The position numbers were made by a program, and so were the translations under genes. Below, one piece after another: positions 34,518 to 43,487 of a stretch of 64,000 nucleotides of DNA. How positions within the stretch are numbered: position 1 is the stretch's first letter; each line of letters opens with the position of its first letter. The notes under the pieces were generated by a model, which was not told the DNA's origin, made no database searches, and saw only the letters and a list, made by a program, of their open reading frames with translations. Source of the DNA: Darksidea phi (taxonomy: Eukaryota; Ascomycota; Dothideomycetes; Pleosporales; Lentitheciaceae); NCBI GenBank assembly GCA_030770425.1, contig JASJFT010000110.1:62001-126000 (forward strand), read 5' to 3'.

Positions 34518-34625
34518 ACTATACAGGCATCTTAGCCAACTATATAGACGTCTTAGCCAACTATATAGGCTTTATAGCTAACTATATAGGCTTTACAGCC
34601 AACTATATAGGCTTTATAGCTAATA
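34518..34625 (+). repeat. about 22-bp tandem repeat near the 3' end of the Copia element
   Basis: Five imperfect units of the form CCAACTATATAGGCTTTATAG, just after the RNase H relic and before the less mutated 3' end. Units differ mainly by C/T exchanges. Non-coding; perhaps a duplicated enhancer-like or packaging region, role unknown. Confidence 0.85.
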
Positions 34626-34919
34626 AACTAGTATACTAATTCTATTAGTATACTATATAAAGTAAAATTAAGGGCCTTATACCTCTAGAGACGTCTGATT
34701 ACATAAGGAACCCATATATACCGCGACGACGGCGGCTACCTACCTGGCACTATACCAATATAGAGACTAGTTCTCGGCCTACAATATAGCTCCTTGCGCT
34801 CACAAGGAGAGGGGGATCTATTAGCCAATAACAAGCTTCAAAAATCAATCTCCAAAAACCAATAAAAACTAAATTAAAACAAATAAAAATAAACTTCAGC
34901 TTCGAATCTACGTTCGAAC

Positions 34920-34931
34920 CTGAGGGGGGTA
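34920..34931 (+). other. polypurine tract of the Copia element
   Basis: CTGAGGGGGGTA directly abuts the 3' LTR, the expected place for second-strand priming. Confidence 0.75.
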
Positions 34932-35171
34932 TGTAAGCAGCCCAGCGCTGTATATCACATGATCATTCTATTCACACAATGATTCACACTGATTCACTGT
35001 GACCACACACCAGCTATGACTACACCCTAGCTCATAGTGACTATACAGTAATTCATAGTGATTATTCCAGTCACCAGATCTAGCGCGACTCGTATATAAG
35101 GCCCTCTACTCGCGCCCTAGCTAGAGAGGGGACAACTCAATACATTCATTCTACACCCCCACCTGCTTACA
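34932..35171 (+). repeat. 3' LTR of the Copia element
   Basis: 240 bp, identical to the 5' LTR except for two G-to-A changes (in the CAGCTGTGAC and ACAGTGATTC blocks of the 5' copy). Followed by the AAGCT target duplication. Confidence 0.97.
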
Positions 35172-35176
35172 AAGCT

Positions 35177-35655
35177 CGATACTTAGGGTCCTCGAGTAGC
35201 TATAGTACTAGGCTAAAAGTCTCGCAAACGAACGCCTATCCCGAATTCGGTAGCTGATTAGCCCCTATTAATAACCGCCCTACTATAGTGAACTGTATAG
35301 TAAATATATGGCTTTTTCGTATTTTCTAGGGTAACTAAAGCTTAATATTTCGTCTAATACCTACGCGCGCGCTAGTAGGCCTAAATTTTTCGCTTTATAC
35401 TTATAATGTGGTGTAGTAGTAAAGGGAGCCTCCCGATCGAGTGTCGAAGGCTTAGGTAAGCGGCGAAATGTTAGGCCGGACTCCGAAGGGCTATCGTCCG
35501 GGAGTATCTTCAGCTGGAGTTTATCATCCATCCCATCACACAGCAGACAGAGGAAATAGTTCAATTTGACTAATTTTGGCCGCCTATTCTATCAACCCTT
35601 CCCTCCTATCCCTCCGACTGCGGGTCGTGAGCTCTGCCACCCTATCTCTGATATA
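35177..35655 (-). pseudogene. NLR/STAND gene remnant: segment just before the P-loop
   Basis: On the minus strand a frame reads AFVCETFSLVL, TAG, LLEDPKYRA right up to the retrotransposon; fungal NLRs have a very similar W-LL-P-Y-x-W stretch directly before the P-loop. It continues in frame with 29530 once the insertion is removed. A 67-codon minus frame at 35361-35564 (DDKLQLKILPDDSPSESGLT) may be part of the linker between the hydrolase and NACHT domains or unrelated. Confidence 0.6.
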
Positions 35656-37115
35656 CCCATACACCACAATAATAAGGGTACGAATCTATTTTATAGGGAT
35701 CCTACGCTAATAGTCCTTTAGGGCCTTATAGAACTGATTCTACTCCTTCTACCTACGCCCGCGATTCGATAGATAAGGGTAGTACTTCTAGAGTAGCTAT
35801 TTAAGCGCCTACTAGAGGTATTTAATAGAGTTAAGGTCTAGTAAATAGGGTAGGAAATCGATAGTCTAAATCCCGTAATTCTCTAGAAACTCTACCGTAC
35901 TCTATGTTATGGGCTAGGCTTTGCCTAGCCCTATCATAGCGTCACGCGTGGCCGGCTGCTAGGCGGGCGAGCGATCTGCTAGGGTCGCTCGGGCTAGCAG
36001 CGGGGCCTTCCCTCTATATAGCTAGTTGTTCTGAGAGATTCGTTGATCAGAACAATACGTATCCTTTTGGCGCGGTGGGCTAGCGGGTAGCCCACGGCTG
36101 CGCGAAGGATAGCCTGGTTGGCATGATGGGAGAAGCGCTAGCTACGCTTGAGTACCCCTGGGTACCAGTCCATCACACTCTACGTAGTATAGATATACGC
36201 GTTATTCTATATAAATTAATCTTCTACCTAATAACTAGGTAGAAGGCCTTCCTTAAGGGCGCTAATATAGCTATTTACTAAATAACCTCCGTACGGGGCG
36301 TTAGGGTCCCTTTCTATAATAATAAGTAGAGATCTTTAAGTACACCGTCTAGAATCGATCTATATAGAAGCCTATACTATCTACTAAGGTAGTCGGCTAG
36401 TAGTCTACTCTATAATTATAGAGTAATTCTATTTCTTTTATAGGTATTAAAAAACTTACTTAGAATTTAGCGCTACGTTCTTCTAAACTAAGTACTTATC
36501 TAAGAACTGAATAATTACCTATTTTTAATTAATATTCCTATATATATAGTAGAACTCTAGGTATTTCTAAGTAGTAGCCCTATCGATTTTAGGCCTTTTA
36601 GCTATTCTAAAGTTAGTAAGGCCCTTATCTTTTAAGGCTCTATAAACTATACGGCGGAAGTAGTTCTTCCTTAAGTAGGCTTCCTCGATAAGCTATTTAT
36701 ACTAAATCTTTAGGATTTTTTAAGTATATCGTAATAGTATTCGCTTCTCCCTCTTCGTAAGTATAGAAGGCCTACTAGAGCGAGGGCGTAGGGTTCTATA
36801 TATAGTTATACGCACGACGCCGAACTCAGCCGCGAGCTCTTTCGTACCTATACTAGTCTTAGATTTCGAAATAATACTAATACGCGCGTCGGTAGATAGC
36901 TCTCCATTAGGGCGACGATTTCTACTAATTTCTGTACCAAACGAGCGTTGTGGGGGCATGTTGTGGATGGCTTTAGTATAGGTGTTGAGACGCGCGCGTT
37001 TTGGTGGGGCGTTCGTTTGCGAGACTTCTGTCATGTGACTGTACTAACAAGTATCCTTTGCGGTTTTAATGCGTTTGTACCTCTACCCTTATTCTAAAAA
37101 CAAGAGTACTCGTAG
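35656..37115 (-). mobile_element. Tc1/mariner-like DNA transposon relic
   Basis: The minus frame at 36720-37034 encodes a transposase N-terminus: MPPQRSFGTEISRNRRPNGE, LSTDARISIISKS and a helix-turn-helix TKELAAEFGVVRITIYRTL, then SRPSILTKREKRILL. Lower coordinates keep a DDE-type C-terminus with many stops (a region reading like FLENYGI...FLPY..DLN.IEYLWWAL is recognisable through the mutations at about 35800-35900). Possible terminal inverted repeats share AATAAGGGTA at about 35670 and 37090. Ends are approximate. Interrupted by the solo LTR at 35905-36177. Confidence 0.7.
35905..36177. mobile_element. solo LTR of another retrotransposon, not RIP-mutated
   Basis: 273 bp starting TGTTATGGGCTAGGCTTTGC and ending CCAGTCCATCACA, flanked by a 5-bp target duplication CTCTA (35900-35904 and 36178-36182). 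TG...CA ends plus 5-bp duplication are the standard marks of an LTR. Composition is GC-rich and free of the TA-rich mutation pattern of the surrounding transposon, so it arrived after that element had been mutated. It is not related to the Copia LTR in this window. Confidence 0.85.
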
Positions 37116-38400
37116 ACACTCTGTGCTAGGTTAGTAGCTTATTAAGAGATTACCCATAATCCGCATACCAATGTTTCGTTCCGAAAGCGCTGCTGATGCT
37201 GAGGCAGTGGGGTTATTGGCTGCGAGGTCGTCAGTCATATGCTATTGATTTCGTACCTAATATGAAGCATAGTTACATTGAGAGCGAGCCAACAGGAACC
37301 CGTAAGATGCCCTGATCATCTTCCCCACTACTTCCATCACCCTCTCGAAGTCTTCCTCCGCCAGTTTCCCGAATTTGTTCATGTCGAAGTGAGTCCGCGA
37401 GAGCGAGTGTTTACTTGTCTCCTCGGAGAGGTCAAGACAACCAGCATACTCGCTGACTACGACTCTCTATCGAGTTAGTTAGCCTTGGAGCGATGTGCGG
37501 TTCTCTGTCCAACCTACTATCCGCTTCTTCTTCTTCCCTACAATCCCTCCTACGTTGCTTGACTTTGTCTCGAAGAAGCATGCGATTTGAGCCTTGTTCG
37601 TCTGTCCCCGCCTCTTCTTCAGAAAGCTGTCGACTAGGTCTTGCAGATACGCATTCCCCGGCTGCAGTATATCTAGAGCTCGCAGCCGAACCTCGTCCTT
37701 GTGATATTCACTTCGCGCCGCCGCAAGCATCTCCCTCTAATTCATCCCTTCTGCTCCTCGGAATGGCGTGCCGAAGAAGATTAAGCCAGTGGTTGATGGG
37801 AATACACCAGGCCACTCGCTGCTGAACTGTTCGGCTTCTAGTAATGCCTAGAAAACTCTTAGTTACGGCGCGTCCTGTTTCAATTCACTTACTAACCTTT
37901 AGCACGACTAGCCCGCCAAAGCAGTGCGCTACAAAGAACAGCGGACGGAACGGAATATCCTAAACGAACTTAGCAAAGAAACAATGCCTGTTAAAGTCGG
38001 TTAGCACTCTTTTCCGCCGCAAGGCTCCCAGCAGCCGATCTGCGACTGTGGACACGTTCTAGTTCATTGCCTCCTCTCCAAACCACTACGACTGGTATCC
38101 ATATCGCATGATGCGCGCATAGGATGCTACGGTTGGCAGCATGTCCTCCTTGTCGAGCCAGTTGACCCACTGCGGGCTCTCCGCCGTGGCAACATTCTTG
38201 CACCAGGTGTCGTCCGGATGGGCCCCAATGCCGTAGATTGCGACGATACTAGGATGGCTTAGTATAGATTTAGACGATCGAGGTACTGTAAAGGTAGGCG
38301 CACTCGATGATCTCGGCCGCTTCTGCTGGTGCCTCGCGAAGCACTTTCAGCCCGATGTCATCGTCCGTCACCGGCCGAACCTAGTTCTGTGTCAGCCTTG
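37116..38400 (-). pseudogene. NLR/STAND gene remnant: N-terminal alpha/beta-hydrolase (lipase-like) domain
   Basis: Minus strand. Seen: IVAIYGIGAHPDDTWCKNVA, WVNWLDKEDMLPTVASYARI, MRYGYQS, TAG, WFGEEAMN, TAG, NVSTVADRLLGALRRKR, then PFRPLFFVAHCFGGLVVLK (nucleophile elbow, Cys in place of Ser), a later exon AAARSEYHKDEVRLRALDIL...AYLQDLVDSFL...FFETKSSNVGGIVGK and LSRTHFDMNKFGKLAEEDFE. This is the serine-esterase/lipase-like domain often found at the N-terminus of fungal NLRs. The two TAGs stand where Gln codons are expected (C-to-T). Composition is otherwise normal, so mutation here is lighter than in the transposons. Confidence 0.75.
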
Positions 38401-38952
38401 GCGCGCCTCATCCATGGCCCATTTCATACCATTGTCGACCGTCAATACTCGATCGCGGGGCGTTTTTCCCCCTCTTCTCAACGGTGAGTCTCCGCTATGG
38501 CGCTTATTGCGACTCAGCACTGCAATCTTCGTTTGACCGATCCGTGGTCGATTAGATGTGCTCGCTCGTGCCACTTTTTGTTAAAAACAACCCGCAGCTC
38601 ACTTGTGTTCTGCAGGTAGTTCTCACTACAATCCTACTTTCTAAATTCTCTAGCTATCTGACCGAACCACTTAATTAGTCCTAGAGTTAAGAAGAGGAAG
38701 CGGTCTCTAGCGCCTTCAGAAGAGATTACTTGACAAATTGGGCAGAGGCATCCAGTTTATACTGGCGTGATCATTGTCTGCATATTTGCAGCAACAATTA
38801 TGGGGTCCAAGTCATAATACCCTGCTTCATCGGACAAGGGTGTTGCCGCGTGGAGCTTCTTATTTCTCATATATTTCAAAGTCAATGTGCTAGCTTGGCA
38901 AAATCTTTTCAGCACCCTATTCTTAGCTAAAGTGCGAGGTCTCGTCTAACAA
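38401..38952. other. intergenic between NLR relic and esterase gene
   Basis: May contain the 5' exon of the dead NLR (a 60-codon minus frame at 38392-38574 is not recognisable). No other feature. Confidence 0.4.
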
Positions 38953-39917
38953 TTACTTCGGGGTTGAAAGCTCTGGGAGATTCCAAAATGCCCAGACTTC
39001 TCCCTCCACCCACGACCTGGTGCCGTCTTCTTCGCGTGGAGCCGGTTTGTCGGCAGCCGACTGGATGTGGCCTCCATCGTGGGCTGCCCATCTAACCGGG
39101 TAGCCCTGCTTGCAACCAGTGGCAGCGGTAGTAATGTGTGTTCTGCTGCCAGATGCAGGCTCCTTGGCCCCTGCCATTGAATTGCACCCGTTATTCTTGA
39201 CAAAACGATCTCGCAGGGAACGACCAGTAGCAATAGGCAGAGTTCCATCTTTAATCCCATGGATCCCGAAGTAGGCAATAGGATCGTTCCCGCCCTCACA
39301 CCCTGCCAATTGGCCACCAGCGATAATCGCAACTGCTCGGAACTTGTTCGCGCGGTTACATGCCAGGGAGTAGGACATGCCAGCCCCATACGAGAAGCCA
39401 ATAGCGAAACGTTGACCCTGATCAACACAAAGGCCAGTGTCGACATAGTCGTTGATAGCGTCGATGAGCTTAGGGTGTTGGTCAGATTCCAGACATTTCA
39501 CCGACAGAAATTGTATCATACCTTAGTATCTCGCCCTCCACTGTTAGCCCATCCTCCATCAAGTCCTTGCGGCGCCACAAAGATTACCGTCTCGTTGGCT
39601 ATTTTCTCTATGCCAAAATAGTTCCATTTATCGGTTCCGCCGTCGGCGACCTGGTCCATGGTTCCACCCCTCCAATGTAGCCCGTACATGAGTTTATATG
39701 GCTTGTTGTTGTTGTAGTTCAACGGGACTCGGATTCTGAATTTACGCTGGGTGCCTCCAACGTTGATCGTTTGGGTGCCAGTTTTGATGGTGGGTGCCTT
39801 TCCGCATCCTGCGCTGTTCGCCCTGGCGGCGATGTTTGTCCGGGGACCAAGGCTTGCGCTGGCAGCGATGTTGGTTAGGGTCGCGAGGCCCAGGGTGAGG
39901 GAGTTGATGAGCTGCAT
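38953..39917 (-). CDS. secreted feruloyl-esterase-C-like / CE1-type esterase
   Basis: Two exons, 39522-39917 and 38953-39468 (53-bp intron, GTATGA...CCTAAG), 303 residues. Hydrolyses feruloyl or acetyl esters of plant cell-wall xylan by family. Seen: signal peptide (MQLINSLTLGLATLTNIAAS), a duplicated LGPRTNIAAR-like stretch, CGKAPTIKTGTQTINVGG, the strand-rich YKLMYGLHWRGGTMDQVA, the nucleophile elbow GFSYGAGMSYSLAC (G-x-S-x-G), IAYFGIHGIKDGTLPI (acid residue) and VRWAAHDGGHI (His). Length and motif order fit FaeC. The first exon ends GGRDTK and the second begins LIDAIND, where homologues have a similar helix. It lies next to the transposon-rich block but looks intact. Confidence 0.85.
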
Positions 39918-41130
39918 TTTCGTGAGCCTTGAATGATGATGGAGTAAAACTCAAGTAATTTCTAATATGCCCAGGAATGACCCTTCACCAGGTAGGCCTT
40001 GGGACCCAGAGGTGCCATTTTATATGCGCCATCGACGGATAAAACACTATGCCCAAGTAGATTGGGGCTGTGGTCCTACAAGTGGAAAAACACATTTGCA
40101 GTGTCTGTTATACAAGGAGGGCTGCCAACCCTACAAAGTCACCATATATAACACTGGTGAGAGTGGTCCTTAGCTTCGACTTGTTCCACTAAGAATTTCT
40201 CCATGGACGATCTGACAAGCGCATATCTCTGTAGCTACTCCGTGTACGAGCAAAGTTCCTCCGCAAACCTAGGCCTTTATATTGTTTACCCCTCGGCCAC
40301 AAATCCTGGTTAATTGCATCTGCCAAATTCTCCGTCAATTCGGAGTTATTGGATATTGCTATGAAACATCCTTAATTTACCCACCCGGAAATTTGCCTTG
40401 GTGTCCCTTGTAGGGAACTACATAACTCTTTGCCTAGTAATATTACACTCGATAAGTAGAAAGCCTAAGTCTCTGTCACTAATCGGAAGTTTCCTAGTAT
40501 TTTAGACACAAGAATTGGATATATCTCCATGATAGTAACATGAATGCGCACGAGCTCAAGGATTTAATCATCATATAACAAGATGGAACTAAAAAAATAT
40601 CTGAAAAAGGCTAGAACCGTCGACCCAGATGCGTCAATCTAAACGCTGTCAAGACCATCAAAATCTAAGAAGCTTTGGTGAAGCTATCGTGCTAAGATGA
40701 TGGCACGTTGCTAACAGGGCGTATCTGGCGGGGTTGGAGGCTTGCTCTCCGACCGGAATTTCTCAAGATGCTTCCGATTTACCTTTGCGGCTGTTACGGC
40801 CACTGCTCGGCAGTGCCTCGATACCATGCAAGGGAGGCGATTGGACAACCCGAGGCGGGAATCGGGAAAGATAACTCCGCTAACGTGTCACGCGCATCAG
40901 AAAATTCTCCGCACACCGAAAAAGTCACCTTGTTTAACAGCTTCTCTTACAACAACTATAACAATTATTAAAATCCCGGAATACTAGAATTATAGAGAGG
41001 AGATGACTCTATAATTCTATGATTCTAGAATTAATTGATAATGTTGTGTTTTCGCTACGGAGTAAGGGAAAGAGAGTCCTTGTTGTGAGTCTTACGTGAT
41101 TTAGGTGGTTTGGTGTGGGGGCTTTTTTGT
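39918..41130. other. intergenic; short hairpin at 40988-41024
   Basis: No gene supported. A small plus frame at 39967-40173 has no recognisable features. The arms TAGAATTATAGAG and CTCTATAATTCTA around 40985-41020 form a perfect 13-bp inverted repeat with a 9-base loop; in a fungal genome this is not a bacterial-type terminator, and its role is unknown. Confidence 0.5.
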
Positions 41131-41139
41131 CACCCGCGT

Positions 41140-41572
41140 GCGTGTTCCACCAGCAAGCTACGCACCCAGCACCCTGCGCAGCCCAAAAACCACCAAAAAT
41201 CGGAAAAGCCGCGCCTTGATATATCTCAACAACGACTTAATAAAAAAATCCAAAACTCTCTACTTAGGCTTTTATATCTATTTTATAACTACTATTTGAC
41301 TCTACAAGTATTCTATTAAAGTGGTTCTAGAGATGTAGCAATTTAGCTTAAAATTGGGGGCCAAAACGCGATATCTTAATAAATCTTGATAATAGTTAGG
41401 CCTACTACTCTAAGACTTAAAAAAATGAGCTTAAAATAGATATAAGAGTCTAACTATAAAATTTCAGATTTTATTATCTAGTCGTTGTTGAGATTGCAAG
41501 GGGCTGTTTTTGCGATTTTGAATGGGTTTTGGGCTGTCCCACTGACTGGGGTGTCCCACTGAGTGGTGAAAT
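41140..41572. mobile_element. MITE-like element with long terminal inverted repeats
   Basis: The left arm from 41179 (CAGCCCAAAAACCACCAAAA ... TCTCAACAACGACT) is inverted at the right, where the complement reads CAGCCCAAAACCCATTCAAA ... TCTCAACAACGACT ending at 41536. Weaker similarity extends outward on both sides (GTGTTCCACCAGCAAGC at left; GTGTCCCACTGAGTGG at right). The interior is AT-rich and non-coding. No clean target duplication was found. The outer left arm resembles the left arm of the element at 22.8 kb (GTGTTCCAC-AG-AAGC), suggesting one family. Confidence 0.65.
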
Positions 41573-41709
41573 ACGTTAACGTTATAGGCTTATTTGCTCG
41601 TCGCAGCTCCTCACAAGCTTCCAAACTTCGACCGAGCACCAAGAATCCTACACAGCCCGCTTGAGGTGCTGTGTCCTATGAAAATTATTCTTTATGCTCA
41701 CACTTCGCA

Positions 41710-43395
41710 ATGGCTTTGGCGGCGTCTACCGGCAGATTGCAGACCGCAGTGCTGACTGCAAGTAGCCGAGCACACCCCGCATTGAGAGGTGTAGCAGGAT
41801 GCGCGACACCAAGGACGATTTTGATAGCTTCAAGACGCCCGCTATGGAAATTCGATAATCCGACGAGCGTATTATCAGCACTTGTAGCAAGGAGGGCTTT
41901 TTCAACAAGTCCAATATGGCGACTTCATACGAAAGAGATGGATGAAAAGGCGCTAGCAAGCTTGAAGGTGGATAAGGATCGACTCATGAAAGACATCCAC
42001 CACACTTGTCGATGGGGCATCGGGGAGCGATGGGGAGAGTACGCCAATCCTATATTTCTCTATCCTTCGGTCCAAAACTCAAGAACAACACTGACATAGC
42101 TGTAGAGCACCCACCGAAACAGGCATGTCCCGCCTCGCGCTCTCCGATGCGGACAAACAAGCCCGCGACTGGTTTGTTAATACTATGGAAGAGCTTGGAT
42201 GTGAGGTTACAATCGACGCTATGGGCAATATCTTCGCCGTCCGACCGGGACTGAACAAGGGTAAGCCCCCGACGTTTGCGGGGTCACATATGGATACGCA
42301 GCCGACTGGAGGCAGATATGATGGTATACTGGGGGTTCACGCGGGCGTTGAGATGCTAAAAGTACTGAATGATAATTGGGTGGAGACGCAGTATCCTGTT
42401 GGTGTCGTTAATTGGACGAAGTACGGCATATCCATAGCGCTAGAGGATAGGTTGAATGCTAACATCTGTCCAGCGAAGAAGGCGCCCGCTTCCCCAAGTC
42501 TATGGTTTCCTCCGGCGTATGGTCCGGCGATATTCCCCTAGAAGCCGCTCACAATCTGAAAGAGGTACATCCCGGCAAGGCAACAATGGCCAGCGAACTG
42601 GACCGCATCGGCTACTTAGGTACCACACCCTGCTCTCATGAGTCGATACCAATGGCTGCCCATTTCGAACTTCACATCGAGCAAGGCCCTCTTCTTGAGA
42701 TGGCCAACAAGAAAATCGGTATTGTCACGGGCGTACAGGCGTACAAATGGCTCACAGTCACCGTCAAAGGACGAGATACGCATACAGGGACAACAGATCT
42801 GAAAAGTAGGGCCGACGCCTTACTTACAGCATCAAAAATGATACTGCATAGTCACAAGTTGGCTACCGCGAACAACGCCCTTGCTTCAACTGGTATCCTG
42901 AATCTCAAACCCGGAAGTACGAACACCGTACCAGGCGAAGTACGCTTTTCACTAGATATCCGTGCGCCTAAAGATGAAGTCGTGGCGCGCATGAAAGCTC
43001 TCATCGCCCATGACTTCTCCAAAATCGCTGCCGGCGAAGACATATCTAACCTCAATGGCGGCTGCACACCCAGTCTCCCCCTCACTGTCTCCATTGTAGA
43101 AGACTTTAACAGCCCCGCTACAACCTTCCACCCGCGCTGCATCGATGCTGTGAGCAAAGCGGCACACTCTACCCTCGGTCCCGATAGTAAGAATTTAGTC
43201 ATGGAGATGACGTCCGGCGCTGGACATGATAGCGTGTATGCGAGTAAACGGTGTCCGACGAGTATGGTATTTGTGCCGTGCCGAGAGGGGGTTAGCCATA
43301 ATCCGACGGAGTTTTGTAAGGAAGAGGATTGTGCGCTAGGGGCGCAGGTTTTGATGCAGAGTGTGCTGAGGTTTGACCGGGAGAGGGAGTTGTAG
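41710..43395 (+). CDS. M20-family N-carbamoyl-L-amino-acid hydrolase / beta-ureidopropionase
   Basis: Three exons: 41710-42038, 42106-42420 and 42474-43395 (introns GTACGC...GTAG and GTACGG...GCTAACATCTGTCCAG), 521 residues. Hydrolyses N-carbamoyl amino acids to the amino acid, CO2 and ammonia; the fungal Pyd3-type enzyme makes beta-alanine in pyrimidine breakdown. Seen: a likely mitochondrial presequence (RRAFSTSPIW), RWGEAPTETGMSRLALSDAD, zinc-site motifs GSHMDTQPTGGRYDG (His, Asp) and NEEGARFP (Glu), HFELHIEQGP, the dimer-domain GRDTHTGTTDLKSRADAL, and C-terminal GAGHDSVYASKRCPTSMVFV. Whether the substrate is beta-ureidopropionate or another carbamoyl amino acid is not shown. Converges on TRM44, 92 bp away. 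Confidence 0.9.
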
Positions 43396-43487
43396 CGCAG
43401 TAAGTTGGCGCGCAAAGGTAACGGAGCAGGTAGCGATACTCGAGTATCAGTATTTTGCAATGGTATGGATAGCACCCTGTCAAAGAT

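Larger units (their letters stand above)
29531..35171 (+). mobile_element. complete Ty1/Copia LTR retrotransposon, RIP-inactivated
   Basis: 5641 bp, flanked by the target duplication AAGCT (29526-29530 and 35172-35176). Two 240-bp LTRs begin TG and end CA. The internal region reads gag first, then integrase (about 31660-32440), then reverse transcriptase (about 32760-33640) and RNase H (about 34140-34460); integrase before RT defines Copia. The gag frame opens at an ATG at 29856 and carries many TAG codons at former Gln and Trp positions. Heavy RIP-type AT enrichment covers about 30190-34640, while the LTRs, the first 400 internal bases and the last 300 are hardly affected. No open polyprotein remains, so it is dead unless complemented. 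Confidence 0.95.

Noticed and set aside
40985..41020. 13-bp inverted repeat as a transcription terminator
   Set aside because: Rho-independent-type hairpins do not terminate Pol II transcripts; no gene ends here.
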